DNA of 64,000 bases. Origin: Arthrobacter sp. MMS18-M83 (GTDB lineage Bacteria > Actinomycetota > Actinomycetes > Actinomycetales > Micrococcaceae). Made by a program: the position numbers and the translations under genes. Shown here one piece after another: positions 18,955 through 27,772 of this stretch. The stretch spans positions 3,658,001 to 3,722,000 of the forward strand of contig NZ_CP113343.1 in assembly GCF_026683955.1 (NCBI RefSeq), written 5' to 3'. How positions within the stretch are numbered: the first letter of the stretch is position 1; each line of letters begins with the position of its first letter. The notes under the pieces are model-generated. The model did not search any database and had not been told where the DNA came from. It saw nothing but the letters and a program-made list of their open reading frames with translations.

Positions 18955-21900
18955 TTAGAGCTGCCAACCGACATTGATAAGGTCCGCCTCGCCGTAGACG
19001 GAGTCTGCTCCCCAGAGGCCAGCCTGCTGAGGTTGGATGTGGTGTGGCGCTGTCCGGCTAATGAGGCGTTGGATGGGTTGGTACTGCGATGCCCGTTCCC
19101 ATTCATGCTCACCGGGAACAGGCCCGAGGGGGAGGGGCGAGTCATCGATGCCCCATCTGTCTCGGTAGATGGCGACCCTGCCAATCATGGAAGGCGTGTA
19201 GTCCTGCGGCGACAGATCCTGCAGGAGATTTCGCTTCCACTCGGTGTCATGCATCAAGGCCGTCGCCGTGACCTTGGCAGCCCTGCGCAGGATCCGCTCC
19301 GATACCTGGTTGATCATGTCGGCGAGGTCAGGCCGATCAGTATGAACGGGCTGCGGAATGAGGGGCGGATCACTCGCGGGCATTGTGGACACAAAGCTGA
19401 GGAGCCGGGAATGAATTATCGAAGTCAGATCCCTGGCTGACCCGCTCGTTTCCAAAGCCTTGGCAACGGTCCGCTGGGCGCCTAGCCGACTGATCCCCGA
19501 GGATCGCCGCCATGCTGCCACGGTTGCACCCCAGGACGGGGCACGCTGCAACTCGTCGAACCTCGAAGGGAGGCGCGTCTTGAGAAACTCTTCCAGATCC
19601 TCGGCGGCAGCAATTTGCGCGAGGTAGTCGTATTCGGCGCTGAGCCGTTCCAGGCTATCGGCGCGTAGGTGCTCGGCCTCTCGCACTTCGTGGGCGGTCC
19701 GTTCGGCACCTTCGGCCTCCAACACTTCACCCAGGATCTCCCGCCACGATGCCTGAAGGGATGGATCCAGAGGTTCGTGAGCCGCGGGGTCGTTCTCGCT
19801 GATATACGCATAGTTTCCTCCACGGCCTCGAGTCATGCTCACGTACAGCAGCTCACGCGTCAGGCCGCCCTGAGTCACGACGGTATGGCCGGCGTCGACT
19901 GTGATCCCCTGGGAGCGGTGGGCCGTCGTCGCGTATCCCAACTCAACGGAAGCCTCAACGTAATCGCGCCGCAGCGAAACAGTCGCGCCGGTATCCCGTC
20001 GGACCGCCACAAGGGTGCCATCGCGCCTCCCGACGCGTATGACGTCGAGCAGGGTGCCGTTGCGGATGAAGTCACCGTTGCTGTCCGCAACAGTGCGGTC
20101 GTTGCGGCGCGCGATGACCGTGTCACCGCGACCAGCGCGCAGACCATCGCTTAGAAGAGTCGTGTGTTCGGCGTCCACAAGCCCTTGGATGACGCGGTCT
20201 GCTTGGGCGCGTTCGTTGAGCATGCTGACGGTGTCGTTGTCCGCGGCAATCAGGATGGACGACTTACCGGCCCGGATGTCCGATTGCCAGTCCAGGTATG
20301 CCTGATCGACCATGTCGATGTAAGTGCCGTGCCGAATACGCTGGCGCCGGTCGTAGTCGCTTATGGCCGCGAAGTCTCCGCCCCGCAGTTTCAGCGAGGC
20401 CTCCCGCTCCCAAGCGTTTTCGAAGCGCCAGATCGTACTCAGCCGCACCGCTTTGCCCTGACGATCAAACCAGCCGAGAACACCGCCGGCGTCGATGGCA
20501 TCCAGCTGGGCCGGGTCACCCACCAGCAAGACCTTGGCCCCGGCGCCCCGGGCCTGTTGCACGAGCGCGGCGAGTTGAACGGTGGAGACCATGGAGGCTT
20601 CATCGACGACGACCAGCTGGCTCGGATGGAACCGCCATCGGTCGTGCTCGGCGGCCAAACGAGTCGCTTCCTGTGCCAACGCGGTCCTCGTAGCCACGGC
20701 GCTGCTCAGGCGCTTCTCCACGTCAAAGAAGCGCTCGGCCCGACGTATGGCCCCCTGACCGACCGACTCGTAGACCCACTTCGCGACATTCTCTGTCACC
20801 ATGGACAGCCCCCGCCCAAGGACCTCGGCGCTCGCCGCCGCGGGTGCCAGCCCGATCACGCTGCCGGCACCGAACTGTTCCTCCCACGCGGCCTTGATCG
20901 CGCCGAGCGTGGTGGTTTTGCCTGTCCCGGCAGGCCCGACGACGGCGTCTAGCCGGTTGCCACTCAGCAGCACCTCAGCGGCGGCGGCCCGCTGGTCGGA
21001 GTGCAAACCGAACTTGCCGTGGTGTTTGTATGAGGCGAGTGCCTCCATGGCGACGGTCGCGCGGACGACCGGGGCGCCGTCGTCGTTCCTTGCCGTCATG
21101 ACGGCCTCCTCGCAAGCGAGCGTGCCCGCGTCGGTGTAGAGACGCGACCCATGGAAGTCGAAGACGCTCTGTCCGCCGAGGCGCAGATCGGGGTGCGCGT
21201 CCGCGGGGACGCTGTATCGGTATTCGTTCAGCGGGACGGATTGGGCTTCAGCCGCGGTGGCAACGGCGTCGATCAGGGCGTGGCGGTCACCCGGCGTCTG
21301 GCAGCGTATCGCGGCGCAGACGCGTTCGGCCTCGCCCAGCAGATTCCAGCGGTTCCAAGTCGCGCGCTTGGCTGCCACCAGGTCCCGGGTCAGGGAAGCT
21401 ACAGCCTCCACCCAGTCGGCGGCGAAGTCGGACGAGCGGAAAGGAGACGTTCGCGATCGTCGGATGGTGGATTCCAGCACGAGGCGGGGGTCGAAACCCT
21501 TGGACGAGGCCCTTTGGCGCCAATGAGCCGAGAGCTGATGGAGAGGGGCAATGGTTTCCGGCTTCGCGGTTCGCGTGGAGAGGGTTGCTTGTTGTCGGAG
21601 CTTGACGGTTTGCGTTGGGGTTGGTCTCGTGCCGCGGTTCTTGGTCCATTCGGCGACGAGGCGGTCGGTTTCCTGGTCGATGAGACGGGAGCGGTTGGAG
21701 AATTCGCGGACTAAGGCGTCGTCGATGCCCGTGAGCTGAGCGCTCGGATTGCGGGTGTTCGCTAGGGGATTGCGGATATCTGTATCGGTGCCGAGGTCCC
21801 GTTTGAGGGCATCGAAGAGGAGACCGTTGTAGTGCTCGCTGGCGGCGACGGTGGCCTTGTAGAGCGCCCGCGAATCGAGCGTGACCCAGGCGCCGTCCGT

Positions 21901-22506
21901 GATCCGTTGGACCCGGTTGGCGATGACGACGTGCGTGTGGAGTTGCGGGTCTCCCGAGCGTGATTCCCAGTGGTCGAACGCCGCGGCGATGACGCCGCGG
22001 GTGCCAACGTGGGCGACCCCATTGCGTCCGGCCCGGGTGTGGATGACCAGCTCTTCCAACCAGTCAAGTGTGGCGTCGATGGCGTCGTGGTGGGTTTCAA
22101 GGATCTGGTCCTGGAGGCGCCGCGGGCTCAGCGCCCATAGGACGGACACAGATTTAGGGACGCTGAAGGCTAGATCGAAGCCGGCGACGGCGCGGCGCAC
22201 CTCGGTTTGTCCTTGTTTGGTTTCGACCACGGTCGGCTGGCCGTGTGAACGGCCCAGAGGAGCGCCCGTGTCCGGGTGGGTGGCACTGTCGAACATCGCC
22301 TTTGCGTCGGATTCGGTGACTGGATCCCCAGCTGTGCGGTTGATGCCGCTCAGGCCGGAGCCGAGCCAACGGCCTTGCGGTGTCCCGGCCTTCATGTAGT
22401 AGGTGGTCACGTCAGGGGGAGTGGCCGTTAGGTCGTCCATCATCGTGGTCTTCAAGAGGTATTTCAGGCCTGACTGTGCGGAGAGTCGGGCGATGGACAT
22501 GGTCAT
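18955..22506 (-). CDS. traA: MobF-family relaxase/helicase TraA
   Basis: Large relaxase (about 1183 residues) that nicks oriT and unwinds the transferred strand. The N-terminal TrwC-like domain has the three-His metal site (PQLHTHVVIANR near residue 187) and candidate Tyr residues in VTTYYMKAG. A RecD2/TraI-type helicase follows with Walker A VVGPAGTGKTTT (near residue 525), VVDEASMVS and the late motif ATTAHRSQGITVD. The C-terminal 200 residues are unassigned. The start is coupled to the stop of the small zinc-finger gene. MobF relaxases are the usual partners of the actinobacterial T4SS genes found at the window's left end. Confidence 0.93.
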   Translation of the reverse strand: MTMSIARLSAQSGLKYLLKTTMMDDLTATPPDVTTYYMKAGTPQGRWLGSGLSGINRTAGDPVTESDAKAMFDSATHPDTGAPLGRSHGQPTVVETKQGQTEVRRAVAGFDLAFSVPKSVSVLWALSPRRLQDQILETHHDAIDATLDWLEELVIHTRAGRNGVAHVGTRGVIAAAFDHWESRSGDPQLHTHVVIANRVQRITDGAWVTLDSRALYKATVAASEHYNGLLFDALKRDLGTDTDIRNPLANTRNPSAQLTGIDDALVREFSNRSRLIDQETDRLVAEWTKNRGTRPTPTQTVKLRQQATLSTRTAKPETIAPLHQLSAHWRQRASSKGFDPRLVLESTIRRSRTSPFRSSDFAADWVEAVASLTRDLVAAKRATWNRWNLLGEAERVCAAIRCQTPGDRHALIDAVATAAEAQSVPLNEYRYSVPADAHPDLRLGGQSVFDFHGSRLYTDAGTLACEEAVMTARNDDGAPVVRATVAMEALASYKHHGKFGLHSDQRAAAAEVLLSGNRLDAVVGPAGTGKTTTLGAIKAAWEEQFGAGSVIGLAPAAASAEVLGRGLSMVTENVAKWVYESVGQGAIRRAERFFDVEKRLSSAVATRTALAQEATRLAAEHDRWRFHPSQLVVVDEASMVSTVQLAALVQQARGAGAKVLLVGDPAQLDAIDAGGVLGWFDRQGKAVRLSTIWRFENAWEREASLKLRGGDFAAISDYDRRQRIRHGTYIDMVDQAYLDWQSDIRAGKSSILIAADNDTVSMLNERAQADRVIQGLVDAEHTTLLSDGLRAGRGDTVIARRNDRTVADSNGDFIRNGTLLDVIRVGRRDGTLVAVRRDTGATVSLRRDYVEASVELGYATTAHRSQGITVDAGHTVVTQGGLTRELLYVSMTRGRGGNYAYISENDPAAHEPLDPSLQASWREILGEVLEAEGAERTAHEVREAEHLRADSLERLSAEYDYLAQIAAAEDLEEFLKTRLPSRFDELQRAPSWGATVAAWRRSSGISRLGAQRTVAKALETSGSARDLTSIIHSRLLSFVSTMPASDPPLIPQPVHTDRPDLADMINQVSERILRRAAKVTATALMHDTEWKRNLLQDLSPQDYTPSMIGRVAIYRDRWGIDDSPLPLGPVPGEHEWERASQYQPIQRLISRTAPHHIQPQQAGLWGADSVYGEADLINVGWQL

Positions 22507-23024
22507 CGCTGTTTCGTTTCTGTCTTTCGGGCGGCATTGATCCAACCGTGACTGCGGAACAGTTCCATAACGGTGTTGTCGAGTTCGGCGCCGGTGGCCT
22601 TGGCGAGAGCTAGTAGCCTGCTGGCGAGATAGACCAAGTCGTGGGCGCCGGCTTGCTGGATGGCCTTAAGGCGGCCGATCTCAGTTTGGAGGCTTTTGAT
22701 GGTTGCGCGTTGCTCAGCATTCTCGGCTTCGAGGTGATCGACGGCGGCGGACTGGGAGCGGAGGTGGGCTTGAAGGAAATTTTGAGTCTGCTTGCTGGCG
22801 GCGAGATCGGCGATCAGTCTAGCTCCCAAGTTTCCAAGATCAGCTTCAGGTTCGATGACCCTGTCCCGGGCCGCAGCGAAAGGCAGGGCTGGACTCGCTC
22901 CGGCAGCCCAATTCCGCCGTCGACGGTCCCGCTTTCTGTTGGCACACCGGGCTGAGCAGAACCGCTGCGATATGCGCGACGGCTCGAATGTCGCCTTACA
23001 CTCCGCGCAATTCTTCACACTCAC
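22503..23024 (-). CDS. Zinc-finger/coiled-coil protein upstream of traA
   Basis: A 173-residue protein. The N-terminus has a treble-clef-like CxxC...CxxxC cluster (NCAECKATF and RFCSARCANRKR). A basic stretch and a predicted coiled coil (about residues 95-135, QSAAVDHLEAENAEQRATI) follow. Its stop overlaps the traA start (ATGA), so it is co-translated with the relaxase. It may be a DNA-binding relaxosome accessory or a regulator; this is inference from position and architecture. Confidence 0.65.
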   Translation of the reverse strand: MSVKNCAECKATFEPSRISQRFCSARCANRKRDRRRRNWAAGASPALPFAAARDRVIEPEADLGNLGARLIADLAASKQTQNFLQAHLRSQSAAVDHLEAENAEQRATIKSLQTEIGRLKAIQQAGAHDLVYLASRLLALAKATGAELDNTVMELFRSHGWINAARKTETKQR

Positions 23025-23123
23025 GACCGTTCATCAGGGTGGACCCGAGCGACAACATGACTTCGCCGTGAGCCAGTACTCACGGCGATACTGGCGGAGG
23101 GGTCGTATTCTGCTGGGTCGAGT

Positions 23124-24569
23124 TCAGCGTTGCGCGATGTAGGCGTTCCAGTTCCGGGAGGAGAGTGCGGCCCAGCGGAGGGCGGTGGTCGTGGAGATGC
23201 CGAGCAGCTCTGCCAGGATGGGCGTCGGGATTTCGGCGGCGAGTTGGAACAGGGCTGCTTTGCGGGAGTTGTAGGGTTTGATGCCGCGGTCAACGAGTTG
23301 TCCGCGGATGTTTTCGGTGGCCAGGTGGTTGCCCGGGATCCCGCCCGGAAAGAGCCAGCGGCTGTTCCGGCTGGCGTAGGAGGCCTGGCCGCGCCGGTTC
23401 ATGTGCTCGATGATGATCCGGTCGAGGGGTTCGGGCATGAGAATCGGCGTGCGCTCGAACGTGACGGTGACCTGGCCGTCGTCGGTGAGGGTGACTTGGT
23501 CCGCGTGCATGCGGCAGATCGTGGTCAGGGGCTGGGCGAACAGGAGCATGAACAGGCCGCCGATGCGGGTGTAATGGCGCATCGTTTGGTCGTGGAGCAG
23601 GGTCTGGACGTGGCCCCACCGTTCTTCCTCGCTCATCGTGACGGAGGAAAAGCGCCGGGGCTGCTTGGGGATACGCAGGCTGGTGTTGATGCCGCTGGTA
23701 CGGACCCAGCCGATGAAGGCATGCTGTGATGTTTCGCTGCCTGGGTGGGTGATCAGGTAGCGTTCCAGATCGGCCTGGCCCATGCCGGTGAGCGTGGTGT
23801 CGTGGCGGGTCAGCCAGTCCAGGAATCGGGCCGCACCTTTGATCTGCGCACGGCCTTGCAGGACCATGGATTTGGTGAGTTCATCGCGCGCGGCCTTTTG
23901 CCGCAGGTGGCGCAGGACACGCCATTGGGCGAACCGCCGGACGATGTCCGCATCGGCTTTCGGGATGGTGTCCAGCTGGTCCTCAAGCCAGGGCAGCATC
24001 CGCTCGATCCTGGCCTCGTAGTGGGGGAGGACCCCGAGCGCGGTGAGGAAGTCGCGCAGGTAGTTGGTGGTCTTGTTCGAGGGCAGCAGTTGGAACGTTT
24101 TGTGGCTGATCTGCAGTTCGCCGGTCGCCATCCGGTGCAGGATTAGGGGTCCTTCGGAGCGGCGGAACCAGTAGAGCGTGGTCTGCGGGCGGTCCACGGT
24201 CATGAGCGCGTTGAACACCGGCTGCAGTTGCTGGTGGATCTGGGCGGTGTCCGGGTCGGTGAGCAGCTCGGTGGCACGCTCGGCGAGCGTGCAGGGGCCG
24301 CAGTTGCGCCCGTAGCAGTTGTCCTCCCGGCCGCAGCGCTGGCAGGAGTAGGTGGGCTTTTCTCCGGCACAGCCGGCGCAGATCTGCCTCTTCTGCCGGT
24401 CGTGGAACGCGAGCACCCGGTGTTGCTGGCAGCCCGGGCACGGCCCGGGGTTGCGTTGCAGCCGGGTGCGGCAGCCCTGGCAGATGTTTTTGCCTTGCAC
24501 GCTGATGGCCGCGGGCCGGTTGATACCGCATCGCGAACACGGGGCGGGCGTCCGTGCGGGGCCGGTCAC
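23124..24569 (-). CDS. Zinc-ribbon integrase-like protein, catalytically degenerate
   Basis: A 481-residue protein. The first 100 residues hold several CxxC pairs (PCSRCGINRP, CQGCRTR, GPCPGCQQH, ICAGCAG, SCQRCGRE, CGPCTLAE). The remainder has the fold outline of a phage-type integrase, but the catalytic residues appear lost. The box I Arg position reads FAQPLTTICRM, and the C-terminal HxxR/H/Y region reads YNSRKAALFQLA ... LLGISTTTALRW. It is translationally coupled to an XRE-type regulator and an apparently active tyrosine recombinase. It may be a non-catalytic partner that directs the recombinase. Confidence 0.7.
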   Translation of the reverse strand: MTGPARTPAPCSRCGINRPAAISVQGKNICQGCRTRLQRNPGPCPGCQQHRVLAFHDRQKRQICAGCAGEKPTYSCQRCGREDNCYGRNCGPCTLAERATELLTDPDTAQIHQQLQPVFNALMTVDRPQTTLYWFRRSEGPLILHRMATGELQISHKTFQLLPSNKTTNYLRDFLTALGVLPHYEARIERMLPWLEDQLDTIPKADADIVRRFAQWRVLRHLRQKAARDELTKSMVLQGRAQIKGAARFLDWLTRHDTTLTGMGQADLERYLITHPGSETSQHAFIGWVRTSGINTSLRIPKQPRRFSSVTMSEEERWGHVQTLLHDQTMRHYTRIGGLFMLLFAQPLTTICRMHADQVTLTDDGQVTVTFERTPILMPEPLDRIIIEHMNRRGQASYASRNSRWLFPGGIPGNHLATENIRGQLVDRGIKPYNSRKAALFQLAAEIPTPILAELLGISTTTALRWAALSSRNWNAYIAQR

Positions 24570-24901
24570 TGTGGCTCGTGGGGCCTGCGGATCCTCGCCC
24601 GGATCGGTCGGAGCTCACCGATGCCGGGCCCGGCCTCGCCGGCGACGTGGCGCAACTCGCGGACTTCCTCGATGCGGAACTCGAGCAGGTCAGCGGCGGT
24701 GCATCCGAGGATGTCGCAGAGCGCGGCGAGCAGCTCGATGTTGACCCGTTGCGGGGGCTTGGTCACCAACCGGTGGACGTATTGCCTGCTCAGGTGGACG
24801 TCCCGTTCTTCCAGCAGCGGGATCAGGTCGCTGGTCTGGAACAGGCCCTTGGCGGCCATGAGCTGGCGCAGGTTCCATTGCATGCTCAGTTTCCGTGCCA
24901 T
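24566..24901 (-). CDS. XRE-family HTH regulator in recombinase trio
   Basis: A 111-residue Cro/C1-type protein. The HTH is in LLEERDVHLSRQYVHRLV with the following helix NIELLAALCDILGCTAADLLE, typical of HTH_26-like regulators. It starts directly after the recombinase stop, and its own stop overlaps the start of the zinc-ribbon integrase-like gene (ATGA). It probably controls or assists recombination by the flanking proteins. Confidence 0.8.
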   Translation of the reverse strand: MARKLSMQWNLRQLMAAKGLFQTSDLIPLLEERDVHLSRQYVHRLVTKPPQRVNIELLAALCDILGCTAADLLEFRIEEVRELRHVAGEAGPGIGELRPIRARIRRPHEPQ

Positions 24902-26026
24902 CTACGGCTCCTTTGTCGGGGTCGGGGTGTAAACGCGTTTCAATGCGGCCTGGAGGGCCTTGTTTTTGAAATCGTTGCTGACCGAGGTGTAGATCGCGGT
25001 GGTCGAGGCATAGGAATGGCCGACCTGTTCCTGGACGAAGCGTTCCGGGTAGCCAAACTCGATCAGATGCGTCACGTAGGAGTGCCGCAGGCAATGCAGC
25101 GTCAGCGCCTCATCCAGGCCTGCCTCGGCACGGAGCCGGCTGAACCGTTTGTCCAGGTGCTTGGCCGAGACCCGGCTCAGCCGCTCGCTCACCCAGAGCG
25201 CGGCATGGTTCCTCGGGCGCACGATCGGGCGGCCCTGCTCGACCCACTGCTTGAGACCCTCGATCGCCCAATCGAACTCGGGAACGGCCAGCACCGTGCG
25301 TCGCTTCGGGGTCCCGCCCTTGGACGATTTGCCGTGGCGGACGTGGATGGACCCGTAGGTTCCCCAGTGCGGCATGTGCGGATTCGGCCGCAGGTCCGCA
25401 ACATCGAGCTGACACAACTCGTTGCGGCGCAACCCGAACGCGTAGGTCGTTTTGATCATCTGCGCATCCCGTAACGCGGCCAATGCGCCCTTGCGGCCCG
25501 AGCGTGCCACCTGCTCCACCCGGGTGTCCAGGAAATCGAACAGGTGCTGCAGCTCGTCATAGGTGAACGGACGCCGTTCCGGCCGGCCTTCGTAGTCATG
25601 CAGATGCGCGACGGTATTGAAGTCATGACATACCTGGGAGGGGATCTGCTCGAACCGGTCCGCGCATGCTTGGATCCACCCGTAGCGCCCGTCGATCAGA
25701 TAGTCACAAAACAGCCGCAAGGTGAAGTGGTAGCCGCGAATCGTCGAGGGGGCCAGGCGGGCGCTGCCGGACATCAGCGAGACCGTGAAATCCTCGAGAT
25801 CGCCGGCGGTCCACTCCCACGGATAGGAGCCGGAAAATTCCGTGAACCGCCGCAGCAACGCCATCCGGGGAGCAATCGTCGTATCTGCCAGCAAGCGGGA
25901 CTTCTGCTGCCGCTCCCACCCGGTCAGCATCGCCTCGAACACGGCCATTTCCTCGTCAAGGTGGGTGATTCCGTCCACGAGGATCAACCGCGCCGATCCC
26001 GGAGCCTCGGTCACTCCTACCCCCAA
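24902..26026 (-). CDS. Tyrosine recombinase/integrase
   Basis: Site-specific recombinase of 374 residues. A SAM-like N-terminal domain precedes a catalytic domain with the full residue set: Arg in FGLRRNELCQLD, His/Arg in LHCLRHSYVTHL, His in VGHSYASTTA and nucleophile Tyr in AIYTSVS. It is the first gene of a three-gene cassette with an XRE regulator and a degenerate integrase-like protein. The cassette could be a mobile unit or a plasmid-resolution/integration system. A GTG or ATG start near 26026 is used; no attachment site is proven. Confidence 0.9.
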   Translation of the reverse strand: MGVGVTEAPGSARLILVDGITHLDEEMAVFEAMLTGWERQQKSRLLADTTIAPRMALLRRFTEFSGSYPWEWTAGDLEDFTVSLMSGSARLAPSTIRGYHFTLRLFCDYLIDGRYGWIQACADRFEQIPSQVCHDFNTVAHLHDYEGRPERRPFTYDELQHLFDFLDTRVEQVARSGRKGALAALRDAQMIKTTYAFGLRRNELCQLDVADLRPNPHMPHWGTYGSIHVRHGKSSKGGTPKRRTVLAVPEFDWAIEGLKQWVEQGRPIVRPRNHAALWVSERLSRVSAKHLDKRFSRLRAEAGLDEALTLHCLRHSYVTHLIEFGYPERFVQEQVGHSYASTTAIYTSVSNDFKNKALQAALKRVYTPTPTKEP

Positions 26027-26194
26027 TGGTGTATACGTAAATCTTACGATGTCACCTTTAAGTTACCATGATCGAGGAAGGCCTATCACCGCGCGGGCCC
26101 CGCACCAGGACATAAGAGAATAGACCCCAGGCCCCGGTGCTGGGCTGTCACTTTTCCGTCTATAGGCGTGAGTCAGACCTTTGGTGCCAGAGGT

Positions 26195-26286
26195 GTAAAC
26201 AAACGGGGAAGTTCCTTCCGCGTGCAGGGGGATGAGAATTGTAAACAAACGGGGAAGTTCCTTCCGCGTGCAGGGGGATGAGAATT
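26195..26286. repeat. 46-bp tandem direct repeat, two copies
   Basis: Unit 1 is 26195-26240 and unit 2 is 26241-26286, identical, beginning GTAAACAAACGGGGAAGTTC and ending GGATGAGAATT. The unit holds a short inverted repeat (GGGGAAGTTCCTTCC region). It lies about 170 bases upstream of the tyrosine recombinase start. It could be a recombinase or regulator binding array, or a simple duplication. Confidence 0.9.
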
Positions 26287-26310
26287 GTGGTGCCGCTTGG
26301 AGACGTCTAT

Positions 26311-26745
26311 TCACATTGGTGCGGGTGAGCCCGTAGAGGTGTATGATCCGGGGTTCGTGGGTGTGCCGGATTGTTGCGGGGCCTCCACGGGACTGTTGGC
26401 GGTTACGTACGTGGAGACCGTCCGCGATTCCAGTTCAGGAATGCTGTGGACCGCACCGATGGTGAGAAAGTGTGGGGTCTGGCGGTGCAAGCCGAAATCC
26501 TCGGTCGTGTGGTTGCTCTCATGAATGACGATCTTGCTGTCGTCCTCGACGCCACGCGAGAACTCGTATGAGATGTTGCCCGGCTTATTGCGGGTTCCAG
26601 CCGCCATGTTTTCAAGATGGCCGAGGACCTCATCTGTGGTTCCGGCCTTTGTCCGGTACCTGGCCACAACGTTGAACGTAGCTGGTCGTAGTAACTCCTT
26701 GTGTGGTTTGGGTCCGCCAACGGCTATTCTGGCCCCGGCGGGCAT
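26311..26745 (-). CDS. Antibiotic biosynthesis monooxygenase (ABM)-domain protein, 5' end altered
   Basis: A 144-residue frame whose residues 20-115 match the ABM dimeric alpha/beta-barrel fold (FNVVARYRTKAGTTDEVL, then NKPGNISYEFSRG and IVIHESNHTTEDF). This fold occurs in quinone-forming monooxygenases and many small-molecule degraders. The ATG sits exactly at the border with the IS3 remnant, and the first 20 residues are poorly matched. The native start was therefore probably replaced during the IS event. The C-terminal 25 residues are Pro/Ser/Thr-rich. Confidence 0.6.
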   Translation of the reverse strand: MPAGARIAVGGPKPHKELLRPATFNVVARYRTKAGTTDEVLGHLENMAAGTRNKPGNISYEFSRGVEDDSKIVIHESNHTTEDFGLHRQTPHFLTIGAVHSIPELESRTVSTYVTANSPVEAPQQSGTPTNPGSYTSTGSPAPM

Positions 26746-26854
26746 GGTTGGGCCCCGTTAGCAGTCCAGCGTCTATGCGATAGCTAATTGGTTTTCTTGC
26801 GTCCAGTTTTCCCAGTAGCGTTTCGGCGTCATGCCGTTCAGGGATCCGTGGGGC
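26745..26854 (-). mobile_element. IS3-family end remnant
   Basis: About 110 bases closely matching the 9060-9170 end of the intact IS3 element: TGGTTGGGCCCC tip, GCAGTCCAGCGTCTATGCG, and the OrfB C-terminus HGSLNGMTPKRYWENW. The rest of the element is missing and the remnant joins the metallo-beta-lactamase pseudogene directly, creating a chimeric frame. This marks an IS-mediated deletion. Confidence 0.85.
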
Positions 26855-27516
26855 AGTTCTTCACACGCGCGGAAGCGCGCTAGGACGTCGGGATCGTGGC
26901 CGGCGATGACGGTGAGACCGCGTTCGCGGATTTCTTCCCGGATGATAGCGAATGCCTCGTACATCGCGGGCAGGTCGCTGATGGCGGTGAAGGGCATGTC
27001 GCGTTCGAACTCTTCGTAGAAGTGCACCGCGTCCGATGCCAGCAGCACTTACCCTTCCGAGGTGGGGATGTAGACGATGGCCTGTCCGGGCGTGTGCCCG
27101 CCACTTCCACCAGCCTGAGTCCTGGGGCCGGTGTCGTTTCGCCGGAGAACAGCTTGAGGCGTCCGTCGGCTTCCGCCAGGCAAAGCTGGTCGATTTCCTC
27201 TTCTTCGGAGTAGAAGTTCGGAGTAGAAGGAGAACTGAACGTGTCCGGCAGTGGGTGAGGTCCAGAACCGGTATTCGGCCTCGGCCATGTGAAAGCGTGC
27301 GTTGGGGAACAGCCTGAGGTTTCCGATGTGGTCGTAGTGGCCGTGCGTGATGATGACATCGTTGACGGCGGCCGGGTCTATGCCGAGCCGGGCGAGGGCA
27401 TCGGCGGGGTGCAGCAGCAGGATCCGGCCACGTCGGCGGCCTGCTTCCTCACCAAACCCGGTGTCGACAACAACCGTTTCTTCCGGACTCTGAAGGATCC
27501 AGAAGTAGTAGTCCAC
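26855..27516 (-). pseudogene. MBL-fold lactonase-like hydrolase, decayed
   Basis: Remains of a metallo-beta-lactamase-fold enzyme similar to AttM/AiiA-type N-acyl homoserine lactonase family proteins. The zinc motif ITHGHYDHIG and a later HTPGQA are visible. Reading from the GTG at 27516, a 13-bp tandem duplication (TTCGGAGTAGAAG twice, about 27205-27230) shifts the frame. The frame is regained before HTPGQ, then a TAA at about 27049-27051 interrupts EG-K-VLLASDAVHFYEEF. The 3' end is cut by the IS3 remnant. Three independent lesions make a working product unlikely. Confidence 0.8.
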
Positions 27517-27733
27517 GGTTGCTCCTCCGTCGCCTTCCCCGTTGAGTTCGCGGCGTGCCAGGTGTTCCTTCCTCCACGACGCCCGGAGTGTCGGAGGGAC
27601 AACATGTTGGCAGGGGGCCAGCCGGTCGGCCGGTTTGTCAGGTGCCGGTTGCTGTTAGCGATCGGCACCTGTAGCGGAGTCGAAGACCCGCGCCTTGGGC
27701 GTTTCCTGATTGATCAGGGTCCATTCACCGAAT

Positions 27734-27763
27734 TTTGATAGTATGTAAGGACAATCTATCAAA
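27734..27763. promoter_or_regulatory. Operator-like inverted repeat before tautomerase gene
   Basis: Perfect 8-bp arms TTTGATAG (27734-27741) and CTATCAAA (27756-27763) separated by 14 bases. The right arm overlaps the AAAGGAG ribosome-binding site, so a bound repressor would block expression. The regulator is unknown. Confidence 0.6.
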
Positions 27764-27772
27764 GGAGTATCG

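Noticed and set aside
23124..24569. Calling this a normal active integrase
   Set aside because: The catalytic Arg, His and Tyr positions are not present in the expected motifs.
26195..26286. Tandem repeat considered as a CRISPR array
   Set aside because: Only two units and no spacers between them; no cas genes.
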